This document shows, in pieces, positions 22,888 to 30,901 of a DNA stretch of 33,303 nucleotides. How positions within the stretch are numbered: the first letter of the stretch is position 1; the number at the start of each line of letters is the position of its first letter. A program made the position numbers and the translations under genes. Below the pieces are notes generated by a model that saw only the letters and a list, made by a program, of their open reading frames with translations, ran no database searches and was not told where the DNA came from. Origin of the DNA: an uncultured Lachnospiraceae bacterium (GTDB lineage: Bacteria > Bacillota > Clostridia > Lachnospirales > Lachnospiraceae); assembly GCA_900554925.1 (NCBI GenBank), contig USJG01000007.1, positions 1 to 33,303 on the forward strand. Reading direction: 5' to 3'.

Positions 22888-23510
22888 GGCTGTTTACCTA
22901 TATCCTTCTTATAATCTTCATATTCTCTGAGCCATTTTTCTTTATCCTTTGGTGTGATTGCCCTGATCACCCGGCATGGATTTCCGGCCGCGACAACGTC
23001 ATCTGGTATATCTTTCGTAACAACAGAACCGGAACCTATCACTACGTTATTTCCAATTGTAACGCCTGGATTGATCACGACATTCCCGCAGATCCATACA
23101 TCAGAACCTATCGTTACCGGCTTTGCATACTCAACATCTGTATTTCTGATTTTAGCATCAATGGGATGGCCTGCTGTATAAATGCTTACATGGGGCGCAA
23201 GATAAACATTATCTCCAAAAATTACGTTATTCTCGTCAAGAATAGTCAGATCAGTATTTGCATAAAAATGTTTTCCAAAGTAGATCCGATCCCCATGATC
23301 AAAGTACACAGGCGGAGTCAATACCATGTCCTCCGGCGCCCTGCCAAAGCATTTTCTCAACTCATTCAATGCACTTTTGTCTTTCCAAAAAGCAGAATTG
23401 TTAAACACATACACAGCTTCATGTACTCTCTCCCAGGAATCATCACCAACTTTTCCAGGACTGTACAGCTTTCCTTCCATCATTCTATTCCATTCAGCTT
23501 CTGATTTCAA
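22884..23510 (-). CDS. Sugar O-acetyltransferase (maltose/galactoside acetyltransferase type)
   Basis: The 208-residue product belongs to the LbH/Maa-NodL-LacA family. It has the N-terminal mac-type helices (MMEGKLYSPG), a left-handed beta-helix of hexapeptide repeats, the catalytic H115 in YTAGHPID, and the closing coil GSVVTKDIPDDVVAAGNPCRVIR. It transfers acetyl from acetyl-CoA to a sugar hydroxyl. The start is TTG at 23510, with GGAGG 7 nt upstream; no ATG gives the full family N-terminus. It is first of a two-gene unit with the downstream hydrolase. Substrate not readable; the symbol maa would be too specific. Confidence 0.9.
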   Translation of the reverse strand: MKSEAEWNRMMEGKLYSPGKVGDDSWERVHEAVYVFNNSAFWKDKSALNELRKCFGRAPEDMVLTPPVYFDHGDRIYFGKHFYANTDLTILDENNVIFGDNVYLAPHVSIYTAGHPIDAKIRNTDVEYAKPVTIGSDVWICGNVVINPGVTIGNNVVIGSGSVVTKDIPDDVVAAGNPCRVIRAITPKDKEKWLREYEDYKKDIGKQP

Positions 23511-23591
23511 ATTTGCTCCTCCAGACTTATATTTATTTTTTAATGAAAATTCCCAAGTCCCTTTTTCGCTTGAGATATTTCTTCTCCATTT

Positions 23592-23732
23592 TTAATCGCC
23601 CCGCCAAAACACCACAAGACGATTATTAATTTCTACTGCTTTGGCGTCCCACACTCCCAATTTTATGCAGTTCCATCTTGCTGCCGCAACATCTGTTTTG
23701 CAGAATATATAATCTCTATTTCTGAAATAGAA
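23592..23732 (-). pseudogene. Gene remnant (C-terminal fragment without a start)
   Basis: A 46-codon open frame on the minus strand, bounded by TGA and TAA, has coding-like composition (KTDVAAARWNCIKLGVWDAK, ending VVFWRGD) but no start codon or ribosome site. It sits in the 286-bp gap between the unknown 23797 gene and the acetyltransferase gene. I do not recognise the family. It is best read as the tail of a lost gene. Confidence 0.3.
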
Positions 23733-23796
23733 TCACATAAGTGCTTATATCAAAAAACAGACATAAGAAGTTGGCAAATCTTAGACAGCATGTAAC

Positions 23797-24465
23797 CTAC
23801 TCCTGTTTTTCCCGCTCATTCAAGTATTTCTTTATCAACTTCCTAACCTCTTCTGGCGAAATATGTATATTTTTATCAAATTCTTCTCTTAAATATTTGA
23901 CTAACTTCTCAGACTCATAATAACCAAAATCATGAAGTCTTTGTTCCAAAGAACCAAATATAAAATAAAAAATAGTATGTAATTGCCTATTACTTGTTAC
24001 ATAATCGAACAACATAACAACCGTATTAACATCTTTCAAAGAATAATTATTCTCTACCAATAAATATCTACTTTCATATTCTCCAAGTGAATTACCCAAG
24101 TATTTGAAAGGGATATGGGCTATCTTATTAAAGTCTTTGTCATTCAAATCAAATTTCAAACTTGTTAACATATCCCCATACATAAAGCATATAGAAATTG
24201 TTTCTTCTGAAACAAAAGATAAATATTTATCTTCATTTATAGCCTCTGTTATTTTCCCAGGAATATATTTCGCAAATACTTTTTCAACACTTCTACCTGG
24301 CTGAGATTGTGAAAATCTAAAAAACAAGTGTCCGCTTTTCGCCAAATCACCTAATGTTTTCGGTTCACCATGTATACTCTCTGTTTCTTGCACGGTCTCG
24401 ATCCCCTTCTCGTTTACATTGCTTATACCCATTACATTCTTCCTCTTCTTGAAAAATTCAAACAT
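23797..24465 (-). CDS. Hypothetical protein downstream of the AlbA_2-type ATPase
   Basis: I do not recognise this 222-residue protein. It is charged, has no signal peptide or clear membrane span, and contains an alpha/beta core (EDKYLSFVSEETISICFMYG, YLVENNYSLKDVNTVVMLFD) and a helical C-terminus (EEVRKLIKKYLNEREKQE). The start is ATG at 24465, with AAGGAGG 3 nt away; a further in-frame ATG at 24432 is possible. It follows the ATPase gene on the same strand after 82 nt that contain a weak hairpin (AGTATA/TATACT, 24520-24545 region), so cotranscription is likely but partial termination is possible. The pair is AT-rich relative to the flagellar block and may be acquired together. Confidence 0.55.
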   Translation of the reverse strand: MFEFFKKRKNVMGISNVNEKGIETVQETESIHGEPKTLGDLAKSGHLFFRFSQSQPGRSVEKVFAKYIPGKITEAINEDKYLSFVSEETISICFMYGDMLTSLKFDLNDKDFNKIAHIPFKYLGNSLGEYESRYLLVENNYSLKDVNTVVMLFDYVTSNRQLHTIFYFIFGSLEQRLHDFGYYESEKLVKYLREEFDKNIHISPEEVRKLIKKYLNEREKQE

Positions 24466-24547
24466 ATACCTCCTTTTAAATATAGCGGTCAAATACATAA
24501 TTCAAATCCTTTGCAAAGTATAAGCGTGTTACACCTATACTGTTTTA

Positions 24548-25990
24548 TTATTCTACATTCACCATATCTGCGTTTGTTTTAAAATGTGTTGCTCGTGATA
24601 CTTTACTCTTTTCCAAGTATTTATGCTCTACCAAATTCTCTAATACCTGCTTACGCAAATATGTCGAATCACTTACCCCCAAATATGCGGCAATATCTGA
24701 CACTTTCCTGGCCTGTTTATAACAAAACTCTAAAACACCTGCATCTAATTCTGTCCCATCAGGAACAGGAACAAAGGTAAGTGCAGGTATGTCCGCATCT
24801 CTTGTTCCTTCTTCATATGTTAAATCCGGCAATACCAATGTAAAATGATCTGATGTGGAATATATATATGGTTTATGTGTCTCGTCTGCCGTTGCATATT
24901 CTTCCATAATCTTATCGAATCCTGTCCCGGCTGCCTCCATCACATTACAATTTACCAAAATCTCAGCAATTAATTCATTTCGTCTCTTAGAAATAACTTT
25001 TGATAAATCATAGGTCTTTCCTAGTTTTTCTCCGCGATAGAATCCACCCGGAGATGATATTTCCAGACGATCTCTAAACATATCAATTTGCACCTGCGTT
25101 CCGTCCAGATAGTAATCTCTATGTGCCACTGAATTAATCACGCCTTCAAACAAAGCTCTTGTAGGATATGCATCAACGTTTTTTCTGACTTTTCCCAACT
25201 TGATCATTGAATGATTCATCCTGGTGGTTACAAATTCCATAACATAATTAATAGTTGCCACAATATTCCCATTAAATTTATTAATGGTCACAATTCGCTC
25301 ACTTCCCTTTGTAAAACCTGAAAATACAGAACACTGAACCTCCGTCTTACCCTCTTTGTAAGAATCAGCAAACAGCACGGCACCATTTGCCAACATTTTC
25401 TCCTCATTAAAGAATCCCATGGACATCAGGGCTTTTTCAGTAAGTTCTTTTCCATCATTATGCTGTCTGTAGAATTCATATAAATCTTTAAAATTCTCCG
25501 CATCAAACTTCTTATCTGAATACAGAACATCATACTGTGTTTTTTTACTTTTCACACTCATTTCTATGATTTCTTCGTATGTCGCACCATTAGTAAAACC
25601 ATCGCGTCTCATAAAAATGGATGGAACTCCTCTGTACTTTAATACTACCGGCTTGATGTCAGATTCAGTAACATTTACACGAATAATAAATCTCTCTTTA
25701 CCCTTAATTTCGTATCGGATAAAGGATATTTGTATCTGCGGTCTTGGCACCAGATGTTCATTTACCTGATTATTGAAATAGTTTCGTTCATTATCAGCTG
25801 CTACTCTGTCAAACCCAATAAGCTTATTAGTTTTATCTTCAACACCGATATAAAATTCTCCACCTCCCGCATTTGCAAATCCAGCAATTGTCTTAAGCCA
25901 TCCCACTATGTCATCTCTATTTAAAAGAGCTTTCGCCTCAAATCTGTCATTTTCTAATTGTATATCTTCAATAATTTCTTCCAAATACAT
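24548..25990 (-). CDS. AlbA_2/Schlafen-type ATP-binding regulator with C-terminal winged helix
   Basis: The 480-residue protein has an N-terminal AlbA_2 (divergent AAA_4, Schlafen-like) domain at about 10-145 (FEAKALLNRDDIVGWLKTIA, FANAGGGEFYIGVED), a middle GHKL-like ATP-binding region with ALFEGVINSVAHRDYYLDG (280-297), SSPGGF (312-317) and EAAGTGFDKI (352-361), and a C-terminal winged helix at about 418-475 (VSDIAAYLGVSDSTYLRKQV). Proteins of this design are annotated as putative transcriptional regulators or RNA-binding ATPases and often occur in islands. AAGGAGG lies 9 nt before ATG. An array of about eight 11-bp repeats lies upstream and could be its own operator. Confidence 0.8.
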   Translation of the reverse strand: MYLEEIIEDIQLENDRFEAKALLNRDDIVGWLKTIAGFANAGGGEFYIGVEDKTNKLIGFDRVAADNERNYFNNQVNEHLVPRPQIQISFIRYEIKGKERFIIRVNVTESDIKPVVLKYRGVPSIFMRRDGFTNGATYEEIIEMSVKSKKTQYDVLYSDKKFDAENFKDLYEFYRQHNDGKELTEKALMSMGFFNEEKMLANGAVLFADSYKEGKTEVQCSVFSGFTKGSERIVTINKFNGNIVATINYVMEFVTTRMNHSMIKLGKVRKNVDAYPTRALFEGVINSVAHRDYYLDGTQVQIDMFRDRLEISSPGGFYRGEKLGKTYDLSKVISKRRNELIAEILVNCNVMEAAGTGFDKIMEEYATADETHKPYIYSTSDHFTLVLPDLTYEEGTRDADIPALTFVPVPDGTELDAGVLEFCYKQARKVSDIAAYLGVSDSTYLRKQVLENLVEHKYLEKSKVSRATHFKTNADMVNVE

Positions 25991-26016
25991 AGGAACTTAC
26001 CTCCTTAATTTAAACC

Positions 26017-26099
26017 AGTTCAATTTTACTTCAATTTAACTTCAAAATCAACTTCATCATTACTTCAATATTACTTTATTTTACTTCAATTTAGAGTCA
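26017..26099. repeat. Phased ~11-bp repeat array upstream of the AlbA_2 gene
   Basis: The element ACTTC (minus GAAGT, usually within TTGAAGTWA) or a one-base variant recurs at 26017, 26028, 26039, 26051, 26062, 26073, 26083 and 26095, so the spacings are 11, 11, 12, 11, 11, 10 and 12 bp. This is one helical turn per copy. The array lies 27-109 bp upstream of the start at 25990. Direct binding of a multimeric regulator along one DNA face, or intrinsic bending by the A/T tracts, would fit. Confidence 0.75.
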
Positions 26100-26102
26100 A
26101 TC

Positions 26103-26283
26103 TATATTTTTTAATTTTTACAATATTGTATCATAAATATGACTTATCTGAGGTTTTTGACAAACAACCTGCTTCTGTTAATAGGAGATTATAAGATGAT
26201 TTTTATATTTATTTTTCTGTAACTTAAAGATATTTTTAAAAATCCGGAATCCTTTTTGTTCCATCTATATTTCTATCATGCCT
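26103..26283. other. Intergenic region between the AlbA_2 array and the histidine kinase stop
   Basis: AT-rich, with no gene. On the minus strand TGATACAAT (about 26130) is an extended -10 that could drive the AlbA_2 gene. No convincing terminator was seen for the kinase operon and no agrD-like peptide frame was found. Confidence 0.35.
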
Positions 26284-27819
26284 TTATAATACAAGATTTA
26301 ACGTCTGGTGAAATATTTCCCTGTCCACCAATGTATTCAACGTAACATTCGGGTATCCTTCCAATATGTTTCTGATAATCTTAAGTCCCCTTCCTTTATG
26401 TCCACTCTTATCAGATTTCTGCTCTATCATATGTCCAAAGTCATGCCCCTTACGGATACTGTTTTTGATCGAATAGGAAACTCTGCCTTTCTGTGTGCGT
26501 ATGCTTATTTCAATCCAATACCCCTCTGTCTGCTGTCCGTTCTCACATTCTTCAATGGCATTGTCGAGAAGAATACCCAGTATCCTTGTCAGATCCACAA
26601 GCTCCATTCCACAATCAAATTCGTCCTGTTTTACCTGAAGGGATAATTTCACCATAATTCCCCTCTTAGACGCCTGCATACATTTCATATAAAGAAATGC
26701 CCGAAGCTCCTCTGACGGAATCTGACGCAGTTTTGAAAATATGGTATTCTGTTCTATTTCACCTTCTATCAACGGACATATCCTGTTCCTGTAAAATTCT
26801 TTCATTTCTGTGTCCGTACTCCGTTCTACATAAGCTGACATGGTAAGGAAAATGTTCTTTATATCATGCCGCAGGTCCTGAATATTTTCCAGATTCTGAT
26901 TTAAGGAACTGTAATATTCCTTTTCACTGTCCGCAAACTGCACTGTATGTTTGTAGTCAGTGATTTTATATAGCAGCACAATATACAGCATCTGTATAAT
27001 AAGAAGCGATATATCCAGAATTGCCAGTGCATTCTGTAAGGTATCACTTACCGTCCGGGTCAGCACAAACGGCATTGGAAGCAGCATGATCACTGCCATT
27101 GTTCCTATTTCCAGCCCCGTAATCCATTTTTTCATATCCGGATATTTTCTGTCAATGACTACAAGTTTCTGTATCCTGACTCCGACTTTTCTTTTTAACA
27201 CAAACGCCGCCACTAAAAAAAAGAATACCAGCCCAATCTCAAACAGAACAAATTCCTCCCTGCGTATCCTGTGAAAAGAACGGTAAGCAGTAAAAATCAT
27301 GTCCTCAATGCTTTTATACAAAAACGCAGCAAGCGACAAACAGATGAACAACACATATTTTGCCATATACCCCCTGTTCTCCTGCCTGCTCTGCAATTTA
27401 GCAAACGACATAAGCACTAGATAGATGACAAGATAGATTACCCCGTATCCAAATAAGCCAAAACTGGAATTAAAAAACCTTTGGGGAAACAGGAACGCTG
27501 TAAACATCAGCAAAAGCGACGGAAAATCAAATGTAACGATTCCGCAAATGAAAATGACCAAAACAAGCATAAACGCAAACATTACCGACATCAGACATTC
27601 TGCTTTGACACTCCCAACTGCCAGATAGCACAGACCTGCAGCGGCAGTCACGCAAACCGCTATATATTTCAGGCTGTTTCTCATTTTCCTGATAAGAAAA
27701 GCAATCGACAATATCATAGCAAAATATACACCATATCGCAGCACTTCCACTATCCCTGTTACAAACAATTCTCCCAGATTACCTTCCGGATACCCTGTCA
27801 GGTTTCCAACATGAAACAT
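26284..27819 (-). CDS. AgrC-type (HPK10) sensor histidine kinase
   Basis: The 511-residue protein has 6-8 hydrophobic segments in residues 22-285 and a GHKL kinase domain. The phospho-acceptor motif is DLRHDIKN (H318), the N box is LGILLDNAIEEC (N420), and the G box is KGRGLKIIRNIL (475-486). The H-box form and layout are those of AgrC/ComD/HPK10 peptide sensors, except that the N-terminal part is longer than in AgrC. It starts 5 nt after the regulator gene stop, with AAAGGGGA upstream, so the pair is one operon. No agrB or agrD neighbour is visible, so the signal is unknown. Confidence 0.85.
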   Translation of the reverse strand: MFHVGNLTGYPEGNLGELFVTGIVEVLRYGVYFAMILSIAFLIRKMRNSLKYIAVCVTAAAGLCYLAVGSVKAECLMSVMFAFMLVLVIFICGIVTFDFPSLLLMFTAFLFPQRFFNSSFGLFGYGVIYLVIYLVLMSFAKLQSRQENRGYMAKYVLFICLSLAAFLYKSIEDMIFTAYRSFHRIRREEFVLFEIGLVFFFLVAAFVLKRKVGVRIQKLVVIDRKYPDMKKWITGLEIGTMAVIMLLPMPFVLTRTVSDTLQNALAILDISLLIIQMLYIVLLYKITDYKHTVQFADSEKEYYSSLNQNLENIQDLRHDIKNIFLTMSAYVERSTDTEMKEFYRNRICPLIEGEIEQNTIFSKLRQIPSEELRAFLYMKCMQASKRGIMVKLSLQVKQDEFDCGMELVDLTRILGILLDNAIEECENGQQTEGYWIEISIRTQKGRVSYSIKNSIRKGHDFGHMIEQKSDKSGHKGRGLKIIRNILEGYPNVTLNTLVDREIFHQTLNLVL

Positions 27820-27824
27820 CTGTA

Positions 27825-28583
27825 TTATCCCCTTTCAAACATTTTTCTTTTTCCCCGGATGTGGCTGACACGTCCTTTGGCACATGCCACATATTCCCCA
27901 TTTGACAGTTTAAGCTGCGTACCCGTACATTCTATGACACATTTTCTATTTACAATGACAGACCGGTGACTTTCAACAAATCCATTTCCCAGCATGGAAA
28001 GGGCATGGGCCAGCGTATCTCTTACTGTAATCTGTGAACCGCTTAATGTATGATAACAGATATAATGCGGTTTATTTTTTAAAGCCTCCACATAAGTGAT
28101 CTCACTGATCAGCAATTTTACTGTTTCATCAATTCCTATAGGAAGTTCTATCTCTCCCACAGCTTCCTCTATGGTTTCCATACTGCCACCACTTACCTTC
28201 ATTAGTATATCAGCAAATTCTTTTACCATTACTTTTTGGTCTATGTCCTTTTCAATAAAACCAAACGGTTCGACCCCGCTTTTTAATATATCCATGCTTT
28301 TCTCCACATGACTTGTCACAAACACAATTTTAGACAACGGAAACTCCCTGCGTAAAGCCTTCGCCAGATCAAGACCTCCGAGTCTCTGCTGTCCCAAGTC
28401 CAAATCAAGAAAAAACAGATATTCGCCCGGATTGTTCCTCATAAACAGCAGCACTTCACTGGCAGAGGATGCCTGACAGACTATCTTGGCATCCCTGTTT
28501 GTTTTCCTGACTGCTTCCATCAAAAAATGACACAGCCATTCCCTTGTAAAATGATCATCATCACAAATAATCAACCGAATCAT
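27825..28583 (-). CDS. LytTR response regulator (AgrA-like)
   Basis: The 252-residue product has a receiver domain (IICDDDHFT with the acidic pair at 8-10, the phospho-acceptor D60 in FFLDLDL, conserved T in VFVTSHVEKS) and a C-terminal LytTR DNA-binding domain from about 145 (EITYVEALKNKPHYICYHT, GFVESHRSVIVNRK). This is the AgrA/VirR/ComE class. GGGAGGG lies 9 nt before ATG. It is cotranscribed with the kinase. Direct targets cannot be assigned; the LytTR direct-repeat box was not found clearly in the window. Confidence 0.9.
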   Translation of the reverse strand: MIRLIICDDDHFTREWLCHFLMEAVRKTNRDAKIVCQASSASEVLLFMRNNPGEYLFFLDLDLGQQRLGGLDLAKALRREFPLSKIVFVTSHVEKSMDILKSGVEPFGFIEKDIDQKVMVKEFADILMKVSGGSMETIEEAVGEIELPIGIDETVKLLISEITYVEALKNKPHYICYHTLSGSQITVRDTLAHALSMLGNGFVESHRSVIVNRKCVIECTGTQLKLSNGEYVACAKGRVSHIRGKRKMFERG

Positions 28584-28720
28584 CTATTAATCCCTCCCAA
28601 TTACGGAATATCTTATCAGCTTTCTTTCTATTTTTCTTCTTTCTGTCATGAAATTATTATAGCATTACGATTTTGGGAAAACTACTCTCTATTCCTGAAA
28701 CTGTCTGCCCTGTTGAATAG

Positions 28721-28750
28721 AAAAAGGAACCACTTCCGCAGTTCCTTTTT
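28721..28750 (-). terminator. Terminator of the membrane acyltransferase gene
   Basis: A 10-bp stem (AAAAAGGAAC / GTTCCTTTTT on the plus strand; symmetric) with a 10-nt loop and T-runs on both sides, 30 nt after the acyltransferase stop. The region 28584-28720 otherwise holds the regulator leader and nothing I recognise. Confidence 0.85.
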
Positions 28751-28779
28751 TTAATCTGACCATAAACCTTCCTCATCAT

Positions 28780-29874
28780 TTAACTGAATAACCGTTCAAA
28801 TCTTCGCATAATACCTTCAATCAGCACGTCTTTCCATCTTACTAAAATCACTCCCAGGACAATCGTAAGAACCGCAACCATAATATCCCCTAAAAACATA
28901 CTGCCTATAAAATCATACTCTGCTCCCAAAAGTGCCAGAAGCCATCCCAATATGATCTGTATTGCATACAGTGTCAATGCAATCTGTCCTGCCAGACTAA
29001 ATGGCTTTAAAACCACCGGAATTTTTCTTTCGATCAGACACATTCCCCCCAGAACAATCAGGGAAACACCCATACCAAGTATCAGTGTAAATGTGGAGCC
29101 GTTCTGCGGAGCTGCTACACAGATCAAATGCCATGATATGGGATAGACATTCTGAGGGAATGGCGCATATTCGTTAATCTCTGAGTAATTCTGTGTTTTC
29201 ATCATGATATTCATAACCTTTTCAGACAAATGAGGTAAAACATAAGCTGACAGCAGTTTAATCACAACTACCATGAAAATTCCCGCACCCACATAACCTA
29301 TCTGCCTTTTAAAATTCCTCAAATCCTTCCTTCCAATTAACATTCCTGCTGTGAATACCGGAAGCAGTGCGACAGCAGATAATGGTCCTCCTGCAATATC
29401 CTGAAGCATAGCCGAACCACTAAATATGCTCATGCCCATTATCATAATAACAGGACTTGCGATAAAGGAAATCCCGGAAGCAATCATAAGTATTTTATCA
29501 GAACAATTTTTCAGCAAAAGCCCCATAACAAACAATACCGCATAAGCTGTTAAGACTACCGCAAAGGGACCGTTAAGCATGATCAGAAGATACCCAAGAA
29601 AATCTATAAACACAGAACGTGCAAGAATCCTTGTCCGAAATGTTTTTTCCTCAATACCCTTATCTGCAGCATTTCTACTCATAATAGAATAAGAAATCCC
29701 TGAACATAAAATAAATAAAATCATGGTATTTCCTGAAACAATATTTGCATTGTACCTGTTTAATGCAAAATGCTGTATATACATACCAATTACAGCAAGA
29801 CCTCTGGCAGCATCAAGTGCCAGCAGCCTTTTTCCCTTTTGTTTTGATCGAGTCGTTGCCTCTCTTTGCTTCAT
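28780..29874 (-). CDS. Multi-pass membrane protein, HGSNAT/DUF1624-like acyltransferase
   Basis: The 364-residue protein has about ten membrane segments. The opening RLLALDAARGLAVIGMYIQHF matches the heparan-alpha-glucosaminide N-acetyltransferase catalytic domain and related DUF418/DUF1624 proteins, where the D-x-x-R-G motif and the helix-end His are conserved. A C-terminal segment (FSLAGQIALTLYAIQIILGW) recalls DUF418. ATG at 29874 is chosen over the longer frame because AAAGGA lies 10 nt upstream. It probably moves acyl groups across the membrane onto a surface sugar; the acceptor is unknown. It is a single gene ending at the 28721 terminator, with an array of operator-like repeats upstream. 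Confidence 0.75.
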   Translation of the reverse strand: MKQREATTRSKQKGKRLLALDAARGLAVIGMYIQHFALNRYNANIVSGNTMILFILCSGISYSIMSRNAADKGIEEKTFRTRILARSVFIDFLGYLLIMLNGPFAVVLTAYAVLFVMGLLLKNCSDKILMIASGISFIASPVIMIMGMSIFSGSAMLQDIAGGPLSAVALLPVFTAGMLIGRKDLRNFKRQIGYVGAGIFMVVVIKLLSAYVLPHLSEKVMNIMMKTQNYSEINEYAPFPQNVYPISWHLICVAAPQNGSTFTLILGMGVSLIVLGGMCLIERKIPVVLKPFSLAGQIALTLYAIQIILGWLLALLGAEYDFIGSMFLGDIMVAVLTIVLGVILVRWKDVLIEGIMRRFERLFS

Positions 29875-29915
29875 AATCACTTTATCCTTTCTGAACTTTT
29901 TGGTTATCAAACAGA

Positions 29916-30033
29916 CACATGATAGCACATGATAACATCAAAAGGCCTGTTTCTTCTCCAGACTGGATTATTTGTCACGAATCATTTTTTACAAACATTA
30001 TTCATGACAAACAGAAGCAATTCATGACAGACA
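29916..30033. repeat. Operator-like repeats upstream of the acyltransferase
   Basis: ATTCATGACAAA (30000-30011) recurs as ATTCATGACAGA (30020-30031), exactly 20 bp on, and in inverted form as TTTGTCACGAAT (29971-29982), 11 of 12 bases matching. Nearer the gene, CACATGATA occurs twice 10 bp apart (29916-29924 and 29926-29934). These lie 40-160 bp upstream of the start at 29874. They look like regulator-binding sites; the regulator is unknown. Confidence 0.55.
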
Positions 30034-30048
30034 CTGATTTCTCCACCC

Positions 30049-30225
30049 ATGATAGAGTTCATCATCCGGTTGAAATTCGGACTGCCTCCAAAAGCGGTCA
30101 TTCTTGCTGCTATTGACAAGCAGGCGGAAAATGTATTTTCCCGGTCAGTAAAGAAAATGGCAGAAAAACACGGTGTAATCGGACAATTAAAGGCAGATAA
30201 CCAAATACCGTCTCCCGCTTTATAA
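30049..30225 (+). CDS. Short orphan ORF, possible remnant
   Basis: A 58-codon frame has coding-like sequence (KFGLPPKAVILAAIDKQAEN then VFSRSVKKMAEKHGVIGQLK) but no ribosome site before its ATG. It converges with the TetR gene, 13 nt before that gene's stop. I do not recognise it. It may be a fragment of a protein from a mobile element or a small protein started unusually. Confidence 0.35.
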   Translation: MIEFIIRLKFGLPPKAVILAAIDKQAENVFSRSVKKMAEKHGVIGQLKADNQIPSPAL

Positions 30226-30238
30226 TCTCAGACACATA

Positions 30239-30772
30239 TTAAAGTCCCTGTACCTTAAACAATTCTGCAATTTCATCAGCAGTTTCTATCATTCCCCTTT
30301 GAAACCATACATCAATCCAACCATACAGCGTATAGGAAACAAACGCCGTAGCATAGGCTTGTGTCTTTTCATATTCTGGTTTTGGTCCGTAAATACCGAT
30401 AATGACATCTTTCAGAAGATAAACAAGGCCTCTTTCGTTCAAAAGCTGATAAAAGGAACGGTGCTTTTCAAAATGAGCAATCATTGAGCGGACTTGTTCG
30501 CTTAAAGGCATTTTGCTATTTTTATTGCATTCATCTGTCCACTCACGGAAAAGAGTGTCTAAATATACTGTCAAAATATCTTCCTTGCACTTATAATTGC
30601 GATAAAAGGAGGCTCTTCCTACTCCCGCTGTATCAACCAGCTCGCTGATAGAAATATCTTTCAATGGCTTTTGGACAAGCAGCGAAAGAAGTGCTTCAAT
30701 CAGATGGTTTATCACATAGGCATTGCGTCCTTCGTTGCTCATCGGTGATACACTTTTGCTTGTTTGTCTCAT
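30239..30772 (-). CDS. TetR/AcrR family transcriptional regulator
   Basis: The 177-residue product has the TetR N-terminal helix-turn-helix: LKDISISELVDTAGVGRASF then YRNYKCKEDILTVYL, and an all-helical ligand domain typical of the family's smaller Firmicute members. ATG at 30772 has GGAGG 7 nt upstream; the longer frame from 30817 overlaps the plus-strand promoter. It has a perfect-consensus sigma-A promoter and a 33-bp operator-like palindrome between it and the divergent small-membrane-protein/esterase unit, so it probably represses both directions. Confidence 0.9.
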   Translation of the reverse strand: MRQTSKSVSPMSNEGRNAYVINHLIEALLSLLVQKPLKDISISELVDTAGVGRASFYRNYKCKEDILTVYLDTLFREWTDECNKNSKMPLSEQVRSMIAHFEKHRSFYQLLNERGLVYLLKDVIIGIYGPKPEYEKTQAYATAFVSYTLYGWIDVWFQRGMIETADEIAELFKVQGL

Positions 30773-30786
30773 TTTCATCCCTCCTA

Positions 30787-30814
30787 TTGACATTCCAAAG
30801 TGTTTTGATACAAT
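30787..30814 (+). promoter_or_regulatory. Promoter of the small membrane protein-esterase unit
   Basis: TTGACA, 16 nt, then TACAAT, with TG one base before the -10 (TGATACAAT). The start would be near 30821, about 80 nt before the ATG at 30902. Confidence 0.75.
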
Positions 30815-30838
30815 CATATCGACGTTACAAATGTATCA
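30806..30838. promoter_or_regulatory. Probable TetR operator
   Basis: A 33-bp imperfect palindrome with 7-bp perfect ends, TGATACA (30806-30812) and TGTATCA (30832-30838); further symmetric bases lie inside. It covers the -10 and start of the plus promoter and the start of the minus transcript, so one bound regulator could block both. Confidence 0.6.
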
Positions 30839-30840
30839 CC

Positions 30841-30869
30841 ATTATAGTGAACCAAAATAATAATGTCAA
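30841..30869 (-). promoter_or_regulatory. Consensus sigma-A promoter of the tetR gene
   Basis: On the minus strand TTGACA (30869-30864), 17 nt, then TATAAT (30846-30841): a perfect match to both hexamers. The start is near 30834, inside the operator. Confidence 0.85.
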
Positions 30870-30901
30870 TAGCAAATAAAATTTCAGGGGGAAAACGAAA
30901 T

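Noticed and set aside
26017..26099. CRISPR array
   Set aside because: Repeat unit is only about 11 bp with no spacers of constant length and no cas genes nearby; better read as a phased binding array.
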